From contig NZ_JBPGNY010000002.1 in assembly GCF_051133435.1 (NCBI RefSeq), forward strand, positions 124,001 to 188,000: DNA of 64,000 bases, given 5' to 3'. Below, one piece after another: positions 33,809 through 42,663 of the stretch. The DNA comes from JAAYAO01 sp051133435 (GTDB lineage Bacteria > Actinomycetota > Actinomycetes > Propionibacteriales > Propionibacteriaceae). How positions within the stretch are numbered: position 1 is the first letter of the stretch; the number at the start of each line of letters is the position of its first letter. A program made the translations under genes and the position numbers. Under the pieces are notes generated by a model. It made no database searches. It saw nothing but the letters and a program-made list of their open reading frames with translations, and was not told the origin of the DNA.

Positions 33809-35008
33809 CTAGTGCCCCTCGGTGAGGTGCGGCAGTTCGGGCGTGGTCGTGGCCGATCGCGCGGCCGCGGGGGTGTTTCGGCTCCGAAGGGCCCGCACCT
33901 TGCCATCGGTAACCACACAGCTGATTCCGGGAATGTCGCCGAGGGCGAGCGCCTCGGCAGCGGTCCCGCCCCGGGATCCCCACGGCGCGTCCATCAACAC
34001 CAGGTCGGCGGCCCGTCCCGGGGCGATGCGCCCGGACGGCAGATCCCACACATCGGCGCAGTTTCCCGTGGCCAGGGCCCAGACCCGGGCCGGTTCCAGA
34101 TCGCACAGGGAACTCAGTTCCGCCACCGTTTTGATCATGCCGAGCGGCATCACGCCGGTTCCGGTGGGGGTATCGGATCCGATCACCACTCGGTGCAGCA
34201 CGTCGCGTTCAACCGCACGGTTGAGAATGCGCAGCGACGAGGAGAGGTTGCCGGCCTGCACGAGTTGCAGGGCCATCTCGGTCTCGTCCATCACCCGATC
34301 CACCCCGTCCGGGTCGAGTGAGGTCGGGCCACCGTTCACGTGCCCGCAGACATCGGGGTGGAGCAGCAGCAGATGGTCGGGGGTGATCGGCTTGCTACCG
34401 GGGATCGAGGCCCCGCCCGAGTGACACATCACGGTGATGCCGTGTTCCTGGGCCCACCGCACTTGGTCAACCCCGTCGGCCGGGTCGTGGTATCGCCCGA
34501 AGCCGAACTTCGCCAATCGCACCCCGGCCGCTTGGAGTTCGGCGAAGTCTTCCCGGGTGAGGGTCGGTTCGAGTACCACCGCGCCGGCGTGCACGCGCAT
34601 GCCGCCGGGGCGGAGGTTGTCGAAGGTCTCCTTGGCCACGACAGCCAGGGCCTTCACTCCCGAAGCGGTGTGCGGGCGTCCGGGTGCATGGATCTCGCCG
34701 GGCGACACGCAACTGGTGATACCGCCGTGTACGTAGCTGGCCAGGAAGTCCACGGTCTTCTGCCGCGGCGTGTAATCGCCGAGGACGACGTGACAGTGGG
34801 AGTCGATGAGTCCCGGGGCGACGGTCACTCCGGCGGCATCGATCTTCAACTCCGCAGCGTCCACCGCATCCTTGACGTCCTCGAGCCGACCGACGGATTC
34901 GATCAGGCCATCCCGGACGATGATCGTGTCCGCATCGTTGACCATGGGCGCTGCCAGGTCACCGGAGAACACGGCGCCGATGTTGACGATCGCAAGGTTG
35001 CCACCCAT
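33809..35008 (-). CDS. Enamidase-like metal-dependent amidohydrolase
   Basis: 399 residues from ATG 35008, two bases after the preceding stop. TIM-barrel amidohydrolase with a binuclear site: His71 and His73 (DSHCH), a Lys in AKFGFG (Lys167) positioned to be carboxylated, His196 (CHSGGAS), His223 (CGHVNGG) and Asp279 (GSDTPTG). This layout and sequence style match enamidase of anaerobic nicotinate breakdown, which opens the ring of 6-oxo-tetrahydronicotinate. Here it likely hydrolyses a cyclic amide or imide. Identification is by motif memory, so the substrate is a hypothesis. Confidence 0.75.
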   Translation of the reverse strand: MGGNLAIVNIGAVFSGDLAAPMVNDADTIIVRDGLIESVGRLEDVKDAVDAAELKIDAAGVTVAPGLIDSHCHVVLGDYTPRQKTVDFLASYVHGGITSCVSPGEIHAPGRPHTASGVKALAVVAKETFDNLRPGGMRVHAGAVVLEPTLTREDFAELQAAGVRLAKFGFGRYHDPADGVDQVRWAQEHGITVMCHSGGASIPGSKPITPDHLLLLHPDVCGHVNGGPTSLDPDGVDRVMDETEMALQLVQAGNLSSSLRILNRAVERDVLHRVVIGSDTPTGTGVMPLGMIKTVAELSSLCDLEPARVWALATGNCADVWDLPSGRIAPGRAADLVLMDAPWGSRGGTAAEALALGDIPGISCVVTDGKVRALRSRNTPAAARSATTTPELPHLTEGH

Positions 35009-35010
35009 GA

Positions 35011-35586
35011 TCAGGCCCCCTGCTGCCGTGCCTCGGCGACGGTCATGCCGCCGACCCGGGCGTTGATCCGGCCGCGGTTGGACACCACGCAGATCACGAC
35101 CATCTCGTCGGGGTGCGGCGCATCCGGGATGCGTACTTCGAGTGCGTCGTAGTGGCTGCGCACCCACACCTCGTCCTTGTAGGCCAGCGGCACATCGATC
35201 ACCGAGCCGGCGACCGCGGGCTTGGTGACCGAGGTGATCCAGGCCTCGCCACCACCGATGGCCTCACGGAAGGCGTTGCCGAAGACGGAGGTCAGGGCGG
35301 CGTTCACGTGTTCCTGTTCGCCGTTGGTACCCACCAGACCGCCCTTGCCGTACGACTCGACCGGCTCACCCAGCAGGCGCGCCGCCTCCCGGCCGAGCAG
35401 GGTGCCGATCTCGGCCGAATCCTCGATCAGCGCCGACAGATCATCGACATAGCCCTGACCGGCGTAGGGGTTGCGCAGCACCATGCAGGTGGCCACCTTG
35501 CGCAGCGGACCACCGTCGTCACTGCGGCCGGCACTGGTGCGGCTTTCCTCCACCTGGGAGAACAACTTGCGAATATCGAGACTCAT
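35011..35586 (-). CDS. Amino acid synthesis family protein (DUF1185)
   Basis: 191 residues. It looks like the AA_synth/DUF1185 family: RKVATCMVLRNPYAG near the start, LIEDSAEIGTLLGREA, SYGKGGLVGTNGEQEHVNA and, later, HYDALEVRIPDAPHPDEMVVICVVSNRGRINARVGG (shown here only as a positional guide, residues about 145-180). The family has no settled function but recurs beside amidohydrolases in heterocycle and amide catabolism. It is the gene directly before the enamidase-like enzyme and probably acts with it. Confidence 0.72.
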   Translation of the reverse strand: MSLDIRKLFSQVEESRTSAGRSDDGGPLRKVATCMVLRNPYAGQGYVDDLSALIEDSAEIGTLLGREAARLLGEPVESYGKGGLVGTNGEQEHVNAALTSVFGNAFREAIGGGEAWITSVTKPAVAGSVIDVPLAYKDEVWVRSHYDALEVRIPDAPHPDEMVVICVVSNRGRINARVGGMTVAEARQQGA

Positions 35587-35672
35587 CCGAGAGCTCCTGT
35601 CAGGTATGGCTTTCTGTATTTGACGCTAGAGGGAGATAACGCGGGGCCGCGTCCCCTGATCGGGTACCTTCA

Positions 35673-36971
35673 TCACGTTCCGACCGCGAAAAGAATGATT
35701 TGCGGGAAGACCATGAACAACACGCACGAGATTGCATAGGGGATGTAGAACGGGACGACGCCCCGGAATACGGTCACGACGTTCAACCACGATTTGTCGA
35801 GGCCGGATGTGATGAATCCGTTGACCCCGACCGGTGGTGTGACGGCGCCGAGCGTGGTGATCAGGGTGACGATGATGGTGAACCACACGACGTCGTACCC
35901 GAGGGCCACCACCAACGGGAAGAAGATCGGAATGGAGATCACCAGGAATCCCAGGGCATCCATGATCGCGCCGCCGATCAGGTAGATCACGAACACCACC
36001 AGCAACACCAACAAGGGCGGCACGGCGAGATTTCCGACCCAATCGGCCAGCGCAAATGGTGCCCGCGTCAAGCTGAGGAAACGGCCGAAAACCACCGCTG
36101 AGATAACCAGCAGAATCACCATCGCCGAGATCCGCAGTGTTTCGACGCAGGCTTTCCAGAATGCGGAGAATGTCAGCTTTCGCCTGAGCAACGCCAGGGC
36201 GATCGCTCCGAAGGCTCCGACTGCTGCGGCTTCGGTGGGGGTGAAAAGTCCGCGGAGCATGCCGCCGATGGCCACGGTGAACAGCACCAGGATCTCGATC
36301 ACCCCGGTGAGGGAGCGAATGCGTTCACCCCAGGTGGATTTCGGGCCCGGAGGGCCGAGTTCCGGTTTGCGCCAACTGATCACCAGCGCGGTGATCACCA
36401 GCAACAGGCCGACGATCAGCCCGGGGACGATGGCGGCACCGAACAGCACGCTGATGGACAACTCCGCCTGGATGGCGATGATGATCAACGCCGTGGACGG
36501 TGGGATCAGCACCCCGAGAGTGCCGCCGATGGCAATCGCTCCCCCGGCCAGCCGACGGTCGTAGTTGTACTTCTTCATCTCGGGCAGAGCCACTGCCCCC
36601 ATCGTTGCCGTCGCGGCCGAGTTCGAGCCGCTGACGGCCGAGAAGGCAATGGACGCCATGATCGTGGTGGCCGCGACGCCGCCGGGCAGGTGCCCAATCC
36701 ACCGATAAGCGGCATCGAAAAGGCGGGCGCTCATGCCGGTGCGAAAAATCACCTGGCCCATCAGGATGAACAGCGGTACCACCGTCATCGCATAGGACGC
36801 CGACTGCCGGTACATGTCGGAGGCCACGAGTTGCAGTGCCGCGTCCGAGCCGATCATCACCGTGGATCCGGTGAGTCCCACGGCCAGCATCACGAACGCG
36901 ATCGGCATTCGCAGGCTCAACAGCACCAGCATCACGAGGATGCCGATGATGGCGATCGTCGAGGGTTCCAT
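35673..36971 (-). CDS. dctM: TRAP transporter large permease (DctM), second copy
   Basis: 432 residues, about twelve hydrophobic segments. DctM motifs include SAVSGSNSAATATMGAVALPEMKKY, seen across positions around residue 100, GGTLGVLIPPSTALI and LFTPTEAAAVGAFGAI. It is the third gene of dctP-dctQ-dctM and is followed after 86 bases by the DUF1185 gene, so import and catabolism of one compound are probably coupled. TRAP substrates are mainly carboxylates, which points to an aromatic or heterocyclic acid. Confidence 0.9.
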   Translation of the reverse strand: MEPSTIAIIGILVMLVLLSLRMPIAFVMLAVGLTGSTVMIGSDAALQLVASDMYRQSASYAMTVVPLFILMGQVIFRTGMSARLFDAAYRWIGHLPGGVAATTIMASIAFSAVSGSNSAATATMGAVALPEMKKYNYDRRLAGGAIAIGGTLGVLIPPSTALIIIAIQAELSISVLFGAAIVPGLIVGLLLVITALVISWRKPELGPPGPKSTWGERIRSLTGVIEILVLFTVAIGGMLRGLFTPTEAAAVGAFGAIALALLRRKLTFSAFWKACVETLRISAMVILLVISAVVFGRFLSLTRAPFALADWVGNLAVPPLLVLLVVFVIYLIGGAIMDALGFLVISIPIFFPLVVALGYDVVWFTIIVTLITTLGAVTPPVGVNGFITSGLDKSWLNVVTVFRGVVPFYIPYAISCVLFMVFPQIILFAVGT

Positions 36972-36995
36972 GTCTTCTCCGTGACGGTCGGGAGC

Positions 36996-37514
36996 TCACC
37001 AGGCGGTGAGTTCGGCGGGCTTCTTGTCCCGTTCCAGCCACAGGCGAGCGAGATCGCCGAGCAGGACGAGAACGATTCCCGCGACTCCGGCGGCCAGCAA
37101 CAGCACCGACGGCCAGAAGGGGATCCGCAGCGATTCGGTGACTGCTCCGGTGAGCCGTTGATTGAGGCCGTACACCACCAGGGAGACGGTGAGCTGGACC
37201 AGCAGGGCGATCGAGGCGACGATCACCACTGCTGCCAACCACTTCTGCACCCGCGCCGGCAGGCGATTGGTGAGGAAGTCGATCGAGACATGGCTCTTGG
37301 CACGTTGCGCATCCGCCAGGGCCAGGCCGGCGACGAAGACCCCGATCATCGAAGCCATTTCGTAGGTGCCCGTGACGGGCTCGGCAACGCTGCGCAGTAC
37401 CACGTTTCCGACCAACAACAGCATCAGCCATACGAGGGATGCGGCTGCGATCACCAACAGTGCCTTCGAGACCCAATCACTGATCGCCACCACGCGTCGG
37501 GCGATGGAGTCCAC
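36996..37514 (-). CDS. dctQ: TRAP transporter small permease (DctQ), second copy
   Basis: 172 residues from the GTG at 37514, two bases after the dctP stop, with a GGGGG run upstream. A longer in-frame start would be buried in dctP and gives a Gly/Arg-rich nonsense leader. Four hydrophobic helices, with RAKSHVSIDFLTNRLP as the conserved cytoplasmic segment. DctM starts 24 bases later. Confidence 0.87.
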   Translation of the reverse strand: MDSIARRVVAISDWVSKALLVIAAASLVWLMLLLVGNVVLRSVAEPVTGTYEMASMIGVFVAGLALADAQRAKSHVSIDFLTNRLPARVQKWLAAVVIVASIALLVQLTVSLVVYGLNQRLTGAVTESLRIPFWPSVLLLAAGVAGIVLVLLGDLARLWLERDKKPAELTAW

Positions 37515-37516
37515 GG

Positions 37517-38560
37517 TCAGCCCCCACCATGCTTCTTCTGCAGATCCCGCATCTTCTCCACGGTCTTCTCCGCATCGATGGACGTGTTGCGGCTCACCCA
37601 GGCCTCGACCTGCTTGTCCCGCACCTCGTCCCAGGCCGGTTTCTCGGACGCCTCGACCTCGACGGTCTCCACACCCTTGCCCTTGGCTTCGTCCAACGCC
37701 TTTCCGACGTTCTCCTTGTCGTGGTACTCCGAAGCCCACTTCGACATTTCGGGCTTCAGCTCCTGAATGATTTGCTTCACGTCATCGGGCAGGGCGTCGT
37801 ACTTCTCCTTGCTCATCACCGCGACGAAGCTGTTCGACATCCCCAGCGGGTAGTCGGTCACGTACGACACCTGATCGACCAACCCGAAGTCCTTCAGGAC
37901 CTCCCGGGAGGAGACATACCCCTCGATCACGCCGGTCTGCATGGACTGCGGCACATCGGGCATCGGCATCGCCACGGGCGCGGCACCCAACTGTTCCAGC
38001 ACCGGCAGTTGCGCCCCGGAGGTGCGGACGTTCATGCCGGCCAGGTCGGATCGGGTGCGCACCGGCTTCTTGGTCTGCAAGTAGGCAGGCTCGGTGGTGA
38101 AGGCCGTGATGATCTCGAACTGCTCGAATTCCTTCGGCTTCTCCTCGTCCAGCAGGGCCAGGAAGGCCGCGCTCGCCGAGGTCGCGTCGGTGAATCCCAG
38201 GGGCAGGTTGATCACCGAGGACACCGGAAAGCGTCCGGTGTCGTAGGCGGGCGAATCCAGCCCCACGTCGACGACACCGGAGGAGACGCCGTCGTAGATG
38301 TCTCCGGCACCGAGCAGCGTTCCGCCCGGGAACAGTTCCACCTTGACCTTGCCATCGGTGCGCTCTTCGATCTGCTTCTTCCACTCCTCCATCTGGAGGG
38401 ACGGGAAGCTCGCGGCCGGCGCGAAGAACGCGTATTTCAGGGTGACTTCGTCATCCGAGCCGTTCTGCCCGCCGACACCGCCTCCGGTGCATGCAGCAAG
38501 AGCCATCGATGCGGATGCTGCGAGGACAGCCAGTCTGAAACCCCGTCGTTTCGTGGTCAT
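37517..38560 (-). CDS. dctP: TRAP transporter substrate-binding lipoprotein (DctP), second copy
   Basis: 347 residues from ATG 38560; the longer frame from 38677 is rejected because it hides the signal peptide. Lipobox ALAAC after a short twin-Arg-free signal, then a Gly/Asn linker. DctP features: GKVKVELFPGGTLLGAGDIYDGV, the Arg contact region LAGMNVRTSG, and PDVPQSMQTGVIEGYV. It is different from the first DctP in the window, so it probably binds a different acid. First gene of the unit that ends in the LuxR gene. Confidence 0.9.
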   Translation of the reverse strand: MTTKRRGFRLAVLAASASMALAACTGGGVGGQNGSDDEVTLKYAFFAPAASFPSLQMEEWKKQIEERTDGKVKVELFPGGTLLGAGDIYDGVSSGVVDVGLDSPAYDTGRFPVSSVINLPLGFTDATSASAAFLALLDEEKPKEFEQFEIITAFTTEPAYLQTKKPVRTRSDLAGMNVRTSGAQLPVLEQLGAAPVAMPMPDVPQSMQTGVIEGYVSSREVLKDFGLVDQVSYVTDYPLGMSNSFVAVMSKEKYDALPDDVKQIIQELKPEMSKWASEYHDKENVGKALDEAKGKGVETVEVEASEKPAWDEVRDKQVEAWVSRNTSIDAEKTVEKMRDLQKKHGGG

Positions 38561-38593
38561 GTCTTTTCCTACTTCCGCTGTCGTCAAACCGAC

Positions 38594-38610
38594 CGCCCGC
38601 GATTCGGGCG
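38594..38610. promoter_or_regulatory. Palindrome CGCCCG-N5-CGGGCG before dctP (second copy)
   Basis: Perfect 6-base arms with a 5-base spacer, 33 bases upstream of the dctP start in the 221-base divergent gap. A second short palindrome, ACCCGTCCGGGT, lies at 38734-38745 on the SDR side. Either could be an operator or a leader hairpin; nothing else was recognised in the gap. Confidence 0.3.
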
Positions 38611-38781
38611 AGAGCGGCGACTGGTGAAAGGCTTTCTGGAAACCTAGGCACTCGCGGTAGGTGATTGCGTGCCCCATTCGGGTACAAACAAGCCCTGTTC
38701 GCCGATGCCTGCTCCGAAAGCCGGAAAGCGGTACCCGTCCGGGTCACGACAGGGGGCGCGCTCGGCCGTAGAGTTCCTGGG

Positions 38782-39534
38782 ATGGAAGGACTGAGTGGCC
38801 GGGTGGCAGTGGTCACCGGCGCGTCCCGCGGCATCGGTGCTGCGATCGCCCGGGCCCTGGCCGGCGCCGGCGTCGATGTGCTGCTCACCGGACGCGACGA
38901 GGTTGCCCTGTCCACCACCGTGGACGCCTGTGGCGGCGCGGGTGTGCAGGCCGAGGGCCTGGTTGCCGATGTCACCGACCCCGAGACACCGGGCCGCCTG
39001 ATCGAGGCGGTTTTGGGTCACTTCGGCCGGCTGGATATCTGGGTGAATTCCCATGGCGGAACCCTGCGCAAAGCGGCTCGGGAGATGACGGCGACGGAGT
39101 GGGACGCCATTCAGAACCTGAATCTGCGCAGCACTTTTCTGCTCTGTCAGGCGGCCGCCGAGATCATGCGCGAGCAGCGCCGGGGCAGCATCATCAACGT
39201 TGCTTCCCTCAACAGTGTGGTGGGCAATGCCTGGGCAGCCGGTTACGCGGCCAGCAAGGGCGGGGTGGCCCAGTTGACCAAGAGCTTGGCCCTGGAATGG
39301 GCGGGTGACGGCATCCGGGTCAACGGCATCGGCCCCGGGATGGTCGAAACCGACATGACCCGCCCGTTGTCGGACACCCCGGAGAGGATGTCGGCCTTGC
39401 TGGCGCACATCCCGATGGGTCGGTTCGCCCGGCCCGAGGAGATGGGCGGAGCGGCCGTGTTCCTGGCCTCGGATGCGGCCAGTTACGTCACCGGCCAGAT
39501 CATCTATGTGGACGGCGGTTATCTCTGCGTGTGA
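38782..39534 (+). CDS. Short-chain dehydrogenase/reductase (SDR, FabG-like)
   Basis: 250 residues from ATG 38782. Classical SDR: nucleotide motif TGASRGIG, NxNN-like VNSHGG, catalytic Ser in NVASLNS and YAASK, ending in YVTGQIIYVDGGYLCV. It is the only plus-strand gene between the two minus-strand catabolic units and has its own promoter region. Function probably reduction or oxidation of an alcohol/ketone in the pathway. It is not a housekeeping FabG, since no fatty acid genes are near. Longer frames to 38665 lack a ribosome site. Confidence 0.83.
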   Translation: MEGLSGRVAVVTGASRGIGAAIARALAGAGVDVLLTGRDEVALSTTVDACGGAGVQAEGLVADVTDPETPGRLIEAVLGHFGRLDIWVNSHGGTLRKAAREMTATEWDAIQNLNLRSTFLLCQAAAEIMREQRRGSIINVASLNSVVGNAWAAGYAASKGGVAQLTKSLALEWAGDGIRVNGIGPGMVETDMTRPLSDTPERMSALLAHIPMGRFARPEEMGGAAVFLASDAASYVTGQIIYVDGGYLCV

Positions 39535-39558
39535 GCCGCACTGTCGGTTGCGGCGCGG

Positions 39559-39978
39559 TCAGCTTCCGGATCCGTGCACGTCCAACGTCGGTTCGAGACC
39601 GTCGGCGCCCACCACGTTCTTCCAGGCTTCGAATCCACCCTGGAAGGCAACGACCCCGGCTTCGGGTAGCGCGATTTCGATGGCTTCCAGGATTTCCTGA
39701 GCCGAAACACCGAGGTCCAAGGCGACCCGGATGTGGCTCTCGATGTGTGGTTGCGGGGCGCGGAGCACGGTCAGGCTCAGCACGAAGAGCAGTTCCTTGG
39801 TGCGCCGGTCCAGTAACCGGTCCTTCAGGTAGGCAGCGCTCACCAGACCGTTGGCTGCCTGCAACACCGGGAAATCGTGCTTGGCCATCACCTTGTGGTA
39901 CTCGAGCACGTAGCCACGCGCTCGAGCCATGTCGTCCACATAACGTTGCGCCTCGTCCAACTGGGCGTCATCACTCAT
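39559..39978 (-). CDS. Carboxymuconolactone decarboxylase (CMD) family protein
   Basis: 139 residues, with GAAGGG before the ATG. Matches the CMD fold: KDRLLDRRTKELLFVLSLTVLRAPQPHIESHI and VSAQEILEAIEIALPEAG. The CxxC pair of AhpD-like members is missing (TVLRAPQPH at that place), so a decarboxylase-type rather than peroxidase-type activity is expected. Last gene of the ring-cleavage operon. Confidence 0.83.
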   Translation of the reverse strand: MSDDAQLDEAQRYVDDMARARGYVLEYHKVMAKHDFPVLQAANGLVSAAYLKDRLLDRRTKELLFVLSLTVLRAPQPHIESHIRVALDLGVSAQEILEAIEIALPEAGVVAFQGGFEAWKNVVGADGLEPTLDVHGSGS

Positions 39979-40014
39979 TTCGGGGTCCCTTCGGGTAGGC
40001 GGTGCCGGGTTCTT

Positions 40015-41607
40015 TCAGTGCCGGAAGTCTTGTTCGATCCAGTAGCCGACCACGGTGGGGTCGATCCGAACGTCGACCACGAGCGGTCCCGCACCGGCCT
40101 GCAACCACTCACCGATCGCGGCCAGGTCGTCCAGGGAGCGCACCGTGATGCCGGCGGCGCCGAAGCCTCGGGCGCCGGCCGCCAGGTCAACTTCCGGGAA
40201 TCGCACGAGTTCGTAGCCGGGGTCGTCCATGCCGAAGTGGTGTACCTCGGCTCCGTAGGCGCTGTCGTTGAGTACCACCACGAGCAGCTTCAACCGCAAC
40301 CGGCAGGCGGTTTCCAGATCGGCCAGCGACATCTGCCAGCCGCCGTCACCGGCGACCAGAACGGTGAGCCGATCGGGACGTCCCAGAGCAGCCCCGAGTG
40401 CTGCCCCCAGGCCCAAACCGATGGATTGAAAGCCACCGCTGGTGAAGATGAAGCCCGACGGGTCGGGAACCTGCAGACCGACGATCGGCCATCCGATGAA
40501 GTGACCCCCATCGACGACCACGGTGCGTTCGGCGGGCAGCAACTGATCGAGTTCGCGCACCACCTGTCCCGGGTGCAGGCCCTGTGGTGCATCGGGCCAG
40601 ATCGACTCGACCGGGGTTACCGTGGCCGGTTCTCCTCCGCCTTCCACCGATGACAGCAGGTCGGTGACGCACGTGGCGACGTCGCTGACCAGGGCCAGAT
40701 CGACGAACCGGTTGAGGCGCAGGGCCGCCGGATCGTTGTCGATCTGGATCACCTTCCGGTCCGAGACCAGGGTGTCGGCCCGCGTCGTCCAGTGCGTGAG
40801 TGAGCATCCGAACGCGATGATGAGGTCGACTTCGGCCAGGGCGTCGACGACCCATTGGGGAGAGAAGCCGCCCATGATCCCGAGGTTGGCCGGGTGACCT
40901 GCGAAAAGATCCTTGGCATGTGCGGAGGTGGCCAGGAGTGCGCCCGTGCGATCGGCCAGTTCGCGCAACTCGGCCCCTGCCCCGGCCAGCCACGCCCCCC
41001 TGCCGGCGAGCAACAGTGGCCGCCGAGCCGCCCGGAGAGCCTCGTGGACCTCGGCGACGTCGGCACCCCGGGCCGCGACGGTCGGGGCGGCGGGGCGGTA
41101 CTGTTTTCCGCCCGAGTACGGCAGGTCTTGGATGTCGAGCGGCAGGTCGAGCAGAACCGGACGCCGTTCGTCGACGGCCCGTTGCCAGGCCCGCTGCAGG
41201 TCTTGGTCGACCGATTCGGCCGAATGGATCCGGTCGGCTATCGCGCCCACCGCAGTGGCCATTGCGGCTTGGTCGGCCCGGAAGGTCGATCGCAGGTCGC
41301 CGGCAGGTGCGCAACCGGCCACCACCAGAAGTGGCGATCTCGACTTGGCGGCTTCGCCCAACGCCGTCAGTGCGTTGGTGAAACCGGGGCCCTGGTGAAC
41401 CGACGCGACGCCGATTCGGCCCGTGGTGCGCCAGAGACCGTCGCATGCGCCCACCGCGGCCGATTCGTGCCGCACGGCGTGAAACTCTGCTCCTTCGGCC
41501 ACCATCGCGGCGGTGGCTCGGTAGTTGCCACTACCGATCACGCCGAAGACATGTTCGACGCCTGCTTGGGCGAGCCAGGTGCCCACGTGTTCGGTCACCG
41601 TTGTCAT
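40015..41607 (-). CDS. Thiamine diphosphate-dependent enzyme (acetolactate synthase/decarboxylase-like)
   Basis: 530 residues from ATG 41607, overlapping the SDR stop as ATGA. Three-domain ThDP enzyme: PYR domain with the activating Glu48 in VRHESAAVGA, middle domain, and PP domain with the cofactor motif AGDGGWQMSLADLETA ending VVVLNDSAYG. It resembles acetolactate-synthase-like decarboxylases that cleave 2-oxo acids, such as benzoylformate decarboxylase. In this operon it might decarboxylate an aromatic 2-oxo acid or condense pyruvate with the aldehyde. No regulatory small subunit is nearby, so it is not a biosynthetic IlvB. Confidence 0.8.
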   Translation of the reverse strand: MTTVTEHVGTWLAQAGVEHVFGVIGSGNYRATAAMVAEGAEFHAVRHESAAVGACDGLWRTTGRIGVASVHQGPGFTNALTALGEAAKSRSPLLVVAGCAPAGDLRSTFRADQAAMATAVGAIADRIHSAESVDQDLQRAWQRAVDERRPVLLDLPLDIQDLPYSGGKQYRPAAPTVAARGADVAEVHEALRAARRPLLLAGRGAWLAGAGAELRELADRTGALLATSAHAKDLFAGHPANLGIMGGFSPQWVVDALAEVDLIIAFGCSLTHWTTRADTLVSDRKVIQIDNDPAALRLNRFVDLALVSDVATCVTDLLSSVEGGGEPATVTPVESIWPDAPQGLHPGQVVRELDQLLPAERTVVVDGGHFIGWPIVGLQVPDPSGFIFTSGGFQSIGLGLGAALGAALGRPDRLTVLVAGDGGWQMSLADLETACRLRLKLLVVVLNDSAYGAEVHHFGMDDPGYELVRFPEVDLAAGARGFGAAGITVRSLDDLAAIGEWLQAGAGPLVVDVRIDPTVVGYWIEQDFRH

Positions 41608-42380
41608 GGTTTTCTCCCGCCATCGGAATTGATCACCACACCCGTCACGCAGCGGGCGGCCCGAGGGTCGGCCAGGTACTGATAAGCACCGGCGTGATCC
41701 TCGGGTTGGGGTGTCAGTTGCAGCAGCGTGCCCGCCGCGATCCGCGCGTCCCGGCCGGGCACGGTGTCGGCCGACTGCCGGGCCAAACCGAGACTCTCGG
41801 CTCCGGAAAACTTGGTTCCGCCGGTTCCGCCGGGGGCGACACCATTCACCCTGATCTGCGGTGCGAGGTTGGTGGACAGGTGCGACACCACCCCGCGCAG
41901 GGCCCATTTCGAGCTTCCGTACAGGACTCCTCCGCCGACCGGGTGAAAAGCCGATTCCGACAGCGTCAAGGTGATCGACGCCGGGGCCGTCGCCCGTCGC
42001 AGTGCCGGCAGAGACACGCGGATCGCCAGCAATGCCGACAGGACGTTCACCTGCCACACCTCGGTGGCGGCGGTGGCCAGATCGGCTGCCTCGATGTCAT
42101 CGAGGGCGGTGTAGCCGTCGAAGGTGCCGACACAGCACGTGAGCTGGTCGAGTTCGGCCCCCACGGCGTCCACTGCGCCCTGGAGGGCATCGGCCGAGAG
42201 CGCATCACCCTCGATCGCCTGCAGTCGACCGGAGTCGTGGCCCGTGAGGGCCGTGACGTTGCGGTCCAGCACCGTGACGGTGGCTCCGGCTTCCAGGTAC
42301 GACCTCACCGCGGCAAGGCCGATGCCGGAGCCACCTCCGGTCACGAGGATCCGCAGACCGTCCAGGGTCCCGGCGGTCAT
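41604..42380 (-). CDS. SDR, candidate cis-dihydrodiol dehydrogenase
   Basis: 258 residues. TGGGSGIG nucleotide motif, then the catalytic Ser in LTLSESAF and the Tyr-Lys pair in YGSSKWAL. The style (CCVGTFDGYTALDD, SESAFHPVGGG, YGSSKWALRG) matches the NahB/BphB group, which re-aromatises the cis-dihydrodiol formed by a Rieske dioxygenase. Genes for the dioxygenase precede it in the same operon, which supports this assignment. Starts overlapping the small orphan gene. Confidence 0.82.
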   Translation of the reverse strand: MTAGTLDGLRILVTGGGSGIGLAAVRSYLEAGATVTVLDRNVTALTGHDSGRLQAIEGDALSADALQGAVDAVGAELDQLTCCVGTFDGYTALDDIEAADLATAATEVWQVNVLSALLAIRVSLPALRRATAPASITLTLSESAFHPVGGGVLYGSSKWALRGVVSHLSTNLAPQIRVNGVAPGGTGGTKFSGAESLGLARQSADTVPGRDARIAAGTLLQLTPQPEDHAGAYQYLADPRAARCVTGVVINSDGGRKP

Positions 42381-42655
42381 GAGGTGCCGGGGTTGTGACT
42401 CAGCAAGGATGTGATGAGCTCGGGCTCGGAGTAGCTGAGGCAGTCCAGGGCGACCGCATCGAGGTGGATGCGGGCCCCCCGGCGTGGCGAGGCAATCTCC
42501 AACCGGGTGCCGTTGCGGGTCTTCACCCGGCGAACCACCACGTCGGCGAACTCGTTGGAGATCACGATCGGCCCGTCGACGTCGTCGGAGGGAATGCTCT
42601 TCGCGGTGCCGTCGGGTTCGGGCACTTCGACCCGGGCTTGTGGGGTGTCGGGCAT
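42377..42655 (-). CDS. Small hypothetical protein between dioxygenase beta subunit and dihydrodiol dehydrogenase
   Basis: 92 residues from ATG 42655, with AGGAG six bases upstream; it is a real gene, with start 8 bases after the beta-subunit stop and ATGA overlap with the next. Composition is acidic in the N-terminal half, followed by a compact core FADVVVRRVKTRNGTRLEIAS and DAVALDCLSYSEPEL. No motif or family recognised. No Cys pair or membrane segment. It may be an accessory or structural partner of the dioxygenase. Confidence 0.72.
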   Translation of the reverse strand: MPDTPQARVEVPEPDGTAKSIPSDDVDGPIVISNEFADVVVRRVKTRNGTRLEIASPRRGARIHLDAVALDCLSYSEPELITSLLSHNPGTS

Positions 42656-42663
42656 GACAACTC

